A stretch of 64,000 nt of DNA. It comes from UBA7702 sp040776805. GTDB taxonomy: Bacteria; Bacillota; Dehalobacteriia; UBA7702. Made by a program: the position numbers and the translations under genes. Of the stretch, positions 62,001-64,000 are shown in pieces. The DNA is taken from contig JAXGZS010000006.1 of NCBI GenBank assembly GCA_040776805.1, forward strand, positions 72,490-136,489, written 5' to 3'. Below the pieces are notes generated by a model. That model saw nothing but the letters and a program-made list of their open reading frames with translations. It was not told the DNA's origin and did no database searches. How positions within the stretch are numbered: position 1 is the stretch's first letter; the number at the start of each line of letters is the position of its first letter.

Positions 62001-63922
62001 ATGCGATTACGCCCAACGGCGACGGCACCTACACCCTCTCCATGGATAACCACGAAGACGTAACGGTGACCATCACCTATATCGAGACCACCTATAACAT
62101 CAGCTATAACAGTCCGGCCAACGGTGTCATCAGCCTCAATGATACCACCAAAGAGTATCAGCATGACGCCAACTTCACCGTAACCCCCAACGACGGCTAT
62201 CAGATCAAATCCGTGGTGGGTACTTACACCGATGAACACGGTAAGCAGCAGACCATCACCTTTAAGGCCACACCCGGCGATATCGTGGTCGGCGGCGTCT
62301 ATACCTTCACCATGCCCGCCGCCAATGTCAGCATCGTCGTGGAATTTGAAGAAATCACCTATAAGGTGGTGACCGGCAGCGTTATCGGCCAGGGTGAGGT
62401 GAGACTGAACTCCACCGATACCGCCAACATCACGGCAAAATACGGCGAAACGGTGAAAATCACCGCAACGCCCCAAGCCGGCTGGTACCTGAAGACCCTT
62501 ACCGTCACCAACGATACCACCACTGCGGAAGTTCCTTATACGCCAGTTTTGGCGGCGACCGGCGGCGACTACACCTTCACGATGCCTTCCTCCAACGTCA
62601 CCGTGGCCGCGGAATTCGCGAAGATCACCTATGACATCGGCACCGACATCACCTATGCCGGTTACGGTACCATCACCGTGGTTCCTACGGCCAGCGAAGG
62701 CGATAAGATCAACTTCACCGTGACGCCGAATTATGGTTATAAAATTACCAAGGTCTTTGTTAAGGATGAAGACGGTAAAGTTGTCCCGAATACCGAAGGC
62801 GCCTATACCTTCACGATGCCGGCAAAAGACGTCACCGTTTACGCCATCTTTGAAAAGATCAATTATACCGTCGTCTTCAAGGATTATGATGGCAAAGTGT
62901 TAAAGAGCGAGGAAGTTCCTTATCTTGACGGCGCTACCGCGCCCGCCGCGCCCACCGAAGCAGGTCATCGGGAAGGTTACACCTTCACCGGCTGGGATAA
63001 AGACTTCTCCTCGGTGACTCAGGCTATGACCGTCACCGCCCAGTATAAGGTCAACACGCCCACGGTAACCGTGACCGCCACGGCCAACGGCGCCACCAGC
63101 GTCGATAACACCACACCGGATTACGGCTCCACGGTGCTTGTCACCGCCGATCCCGCCGACGGTTACAGATTTAAATCCATCAGCGTCATCCGCGCCGACG
63201 GCAAAGCCGTACCCTATACCTTCGTGCAAGAAGATCTAAACTATGTCACAACCTATAAATTCACGATGCCCGACGACAATGTCACCGTAACGGTGGAATA
63301 CAGCGAGGAAGCCTCTTCCGACTATACCGATGTCCGTACCGACGATTGGTTCTATGACGCGGTGAAGTTCGTTTCCGACAGAGGTTACTTCCAAGGTGTC
63401 TACAGGGATGCCGACAATAACCTCTTCGCTCCCAGTCAGAATATGACCCGGGCGATGTTCGTTACCGTCCTTGGCCGTCTCTATGGCGTCGACACCTCCC
63501 TCTACACGAACAGCGTGTTTGAAGATGTCTCTGTGAGCACCTGGTACGGTCCTTATGTGGCCTGGGCCGCGGAAAACAACATCATCAAAGGTTATGGAGA
63601 TACCAATGGCAACGGAAAGGCGGAATTCGGCCCCACCGATAATGTAACGAGAGAGCAGATGGCGGCCATCATGTACCGTTACGCTCAATTCGGTTCTTAC
63701 GATCTTTCCGGGAAGAACGAAGAATGGATGGATAAGTACATCGATTCTGAACTTGCCAGCCCCTATGCGTACGACGCCATCGCTTGGTGCGTCGGGAACG
63801 GCATCATCCACGGCTACTCTGTCACGGAAACCGAATGGAAGATCAATCCCCAAGGTTTTGCCACCCGCGCCGAAGTGGCCCAGGTGATCAAGAACTTTGT
63901 GGATAAGGTGATCTACCGCTAA
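56036..63922 (+). CDS. Giant repeat-rich SLH surface protein
   Basis: A 2628-residue secreted protein. A signal peptide (LLTTLMTMIFLLVLTTFGIS then AA) leads into a region of about 270 residues of unknown fold, then InlB-type B repeats (about 280-910: e.g. APTKTGYDFTGFFTS, APSKDGYTFVQWVNAE, each closing with a YYAQW-like strand). From about 920 to 2400 come some fourteen units ending in a YxFTMPxxDVxV strand, spaced about 80-115 residues; an InlB-like segment (TRTGYHFTGWTKDATL) interrupts them. Three SLH domains finish the protein (about 2430-2628: YTDVRTDDWFYDAVKFVSDR, SQNMTRAMFVTVLGRLYG, NVTREQMAAIMYRYAQFG), so it is wall-anchored by its C-terminus. GGGGGAAAC precedes the ATG. Likely adhesion or S-layer-associated; partner unknown. 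Confidence 0.9.
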   Translation: MKYKKTAYRGLLTTLMTMIFLLVLTTFGISAATVPVTVSGSGTIYSNFHEITNAANLITDEQYYFTGNTILQNGAFGILPDGTAILQMLDFDQVTSNASYYIPGYDLQGSAAIRDSKTFMNSSPSSVAGDPDHYVLVVQKGANFDNCIYGCIKSTTISTPFQYTSGDDTYDSGSGTGFFYWCYRGGVQGLGPLHIYTYEQYGASDISISLNDNFAPGTTTITNDMIDVSIGGSPLDEGSYTISDSNVGPAGSDNTFSVNIGGTEFTGTIPTYTVTYNTGGGDGVLVPPAASATTWAGYDVMLPDLTTSHTFKGWYNAASNGAKVGDAGDAYTPANNITLYAYYTDYYTAYFMDQDGKLYGMTSGESGNLIPYPVLVAPTKTGYDFTGFFTSPVGGAQYASTDAFSDNNVVYYAQWDAKAYYCSLTGTGDAASYGISETDNGGDVVYFDETIQLSPVSKDGYDFIGWIDETTGVLYGATGATVPYTVSGATTLTPKFIQDPSAYHQVRFIDADTGAVYASYYRHMSATETAPAAPTKEGYTAERWVNTADAGDSLNPGSGTVTFTADKDYKVEWEPLKYVVTADPEGYTCTITENTSGLWEYDQTINLSIPEKSGYLFIGWKDNNTGITYGNLGDTTPIAYTIKGETSLSAIFMKDNDSYRIIKFINKESGLVYDFVYQNYGDDPTVTAAAAPLLEGHTFDTWVNLDDPEDTVLAGADITIGDATPAVVTYYAKWTENEYYCWLTGTGSEAVYHVSLTDDSGGSGGVFSAPYGSNIGLPAPEKDNYIFVGWIDQTDNLTYGNFGGGHVQYIINGETTLTPKFIKDVDAYKLVRFLDKDTREVYGYYYRHVDETDVNAPAAPSKDGYTFVQWVNAENSADSLNPGDPVSFGGIDSGEKDYYAQWLGDEQVLTYDGNFGTSTHVDSAFTSYSPVRQYFRTDDVVTFDCTGSATPSPNDNVVPQDGYRISSLQVNYTDANDVDHSVTLIPDANGICTFTMPITSDHNITYFATAVQTVFRISDQTGANLTATASLEGSSTAVTTAEAGDTVNVLFTADSGYTVNAGTIRILNTANSQELTYTKVTDGSNTYYQFTMPAGDVEIHADAKYDAYHIQLSEADATVSSLVNASNGNSAISVGITPVPAGSTVTFTAAANTGYTLSSVTVFDIETNQFIPVVYDAVNSTYSFTMPSADVKISVTAERNKASLVILDNDNTLLGIEVVTEGSSVTVSGNTISVGGNDYIAADVPGYNFHEWQRTADQTQFNSHTAITGYFIVKPAYNANGYNLKLADDSSAVAKAEVTYPNHTGVTLTTGGTTVMTGDNVEIIADPDPNYQITGVAVRCSDPQSTAVVETRLVSKDPATGAWTYNFIMPAYDVEVAVYTEAIPYHVSVTELGFPEGGTYDINGVTTTNADIKQGSLVSIPVVPAAGYYISNINIYYDIDGLGNYTYVRDANNPSIVYNSYHANTENPYAITFTMPQADVNVEITYAKVNYNLTTICVESTWGSFSGIPATANVGDVIDFTVVANYGYNLKTLTLKYGSLFITPIVTATPTVDGDGKTTYYYQFTMPASNVALTATFVKNQYTVTFVDYDGKTLETQLLNYLDKPSVPNIIPTRTGYHFTGWTKDATLENPGYGNPFVSDVFNTTQATVIYATYEINNYGIDYVYDYHLGDVLGPLDADYQEQFIVKVTPKTGYKINTVTATYFDANNVKQSITFTQVPSDLEAGGDYFLTMPALKAGTNVTFTATFTEITRAVYLEEVDYAAVTINGIDAEDYHVNANYDSTVTIKVTPDAGYKLTGLTVTQRGDATTVVKDFASTLLSTGGSYTFTMPAYDVDVNVTIIPIEYTVTWNNDAHSTISDNIPGSYDYKEAVTFSVTPEAGYQIKSVKASYLDANGLKKNITFDSDEPTDLTATCDYAFTMPMNNVSIVVTTEPIIYRVDVNVVGSGAYRLNSNGTDVKWTTAAYKSTVKITPEPALGWELSTITASNSNAITPNGDGTYTLSMDNHEDVTVTITYIETTYNISYNSPANGVISLNDTTKEYQHDANFTVTPNDGYQIKSVVGTYTDEHGKQQTITFKATPGDIVVGGVYTFTMPAANVSIVVEFEEITYKVVTGSVIGQGEVRLNSTDTANITAKYGETVKITATPQAGWYLKTLTVTNDTTTAEVPYTPVLAATGGDYTFTMPSSNVTVAAEFAKITYDIGTDITYAGYGTITVVPTASEGDKINFTVTPNYGYKITKVFVKDEDGKVVPNTEGAYTFTMPAKDVTVYAIFEKINYTVVFKDYDGKVLKSEEVPYLDGATAPAAPTEAGHREGYTFTGWDKDFSSVTQAMTVTAQYKVNTPTVTVTATANGATSVDNTTPDYGSTVLVTADPADGYRFKSISVIRADGKAVPYTFVQEDLNYVTTYKFTMPDDNVTVTVEYSEEASSDYTDVRTDDWFYDAVKFVSDRGYFQGVYRDADNNLFAPSQNMTRAMFVTVLGRLYGVDTSLYTNSVFEDVSVSTWYGPYVAWAAENNIIKGYGDTNGNGKAEFGPTDNVTREQMAAIMYRYAQFGSYDLSGKNEEWMDKYIDSELASPYAYDAIAWCVGNGIIHGYSVTETEWKINPQGFATRAEVAQVIKNFVDKVIYR

Positions 63923-63972
63923 GCGGTTCCCGGTTCTATGAAACAATTGCACAAATAAATAATTGAATCAGA

Positions 63973-64000
63973 GGAGCTTTCCCCTTCGGGGGAAAGCTCC
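63973..64000 (+). terminator. UUCG-loop terminator hairpin after the giant gene
   Basis: A 12-bp perfect stem GGAGCTTTCCCC with GGGGAAAGCTCC closes a TTCG tetraloop. The T tract would lie beyond the window edge. Confidence 0.85.

Noticed and set aside
58931..62476. Long antisense frames (up to 337 codons) under the giant surface gene
   Set aside because: They mirror the repetitive coding strand (glycine/histidine/valine-rich shadows) and have no independent support.
1..64000. tRNA or rRNA genes
   Set aside because: No cloverleaf-like or rRNA sequence was recognised on either strand, including the rpmG-secE gap where a tRNA-Trp is sometimes found.

Overview
The window reads as a chromosomal segment of an anaerobic, probably amino-acid-fermenting member of the Bacillota (Clostridia-like). 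The support is: nearly every gene has a strong AGGAGG-type ribosome site; sigma-A type promoters (TTGACA-N17-TATAAT) recur; there is a T-box leader and a Firmicutes-type L10 leader; a lipoteichoic-acid-synthase-like protein and several S-layer-homology (SLH) proteins suggest a Gram-positive surface; and hybrid cluster protein, a ferredoxin-dependent 2-oxoacid oxidoreductase and a nickel system (CooT, NikABCDE-like) point to strict anaerobiosis. I cannot name the species from sequence alone.

Layout. 1-1044: two minus-strand MarR regulators behind a promoter carrying two phased palindromes. 1116-7381: a nickel region, DUF3842-cooT followed by a five-gene Nik/Opp-type ABC importer; both transcription units have related leaders ending in an intrinsic terminator. 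7571-11314 (minus): hybrid cluster protein with a 730-residue repeat-rich tail. 11409-13351: autoregulated padR-DUF1700-DUF4097 operon. 13645-16233: MalT-like LuxR regulator. 16295-17896: an IS1182-like element inserted at that gene's terminator, flanked by a 28-bp duplication of it. 18053-21940: SLH/GLUG surface protein. 22162-33096: an FAD protein, a small membrane protein, two tandem HTH-cupin-acyl-CoA-synthetase fusions (the second behind a T-box), a ParA-like ATPase, a four-subunit VOR-type oxidoreductase and an amidohydrolase, which together suggest conversion of amino-acid-derived 2-oxoacids to acyl-CoA and acids.

33171-38345 is an unusual, visibly AT-richer accessory locus: an SLH-anchored zinc-dependent phospholipase C gene broken by two in-frame stops, followed by five copies (two intact) of a small membrane-anchored protein. 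Several copies are preceded by a leftover 3' end of the phospholipase gene, and one is preceded by a copy of the phospholipase promoter. It looks like a repeatedly duplicated and decaying enzyme/partner array, reminiscent of toxin-immunity arrays.

38350-51263: small HTH regulators, a methionine/sulfur set (metY, Rrf2 regulator, metA), an LTA-synthase-like enzyme, carA and a carB-dapF gene fusion, and a membrane acyltransferase. 51428-55407: the rpmG-secE-nusG-rplK-rplA-(L10 leader)-rplJ-rplL cluster, interrupted by a duplicated intergenic repeat. 55410-64000: a long leader and a 2628-residue surface protein made of InlB-type and FTMP-type repeats ending in three SLH domains, where rpoB would usually be expected.
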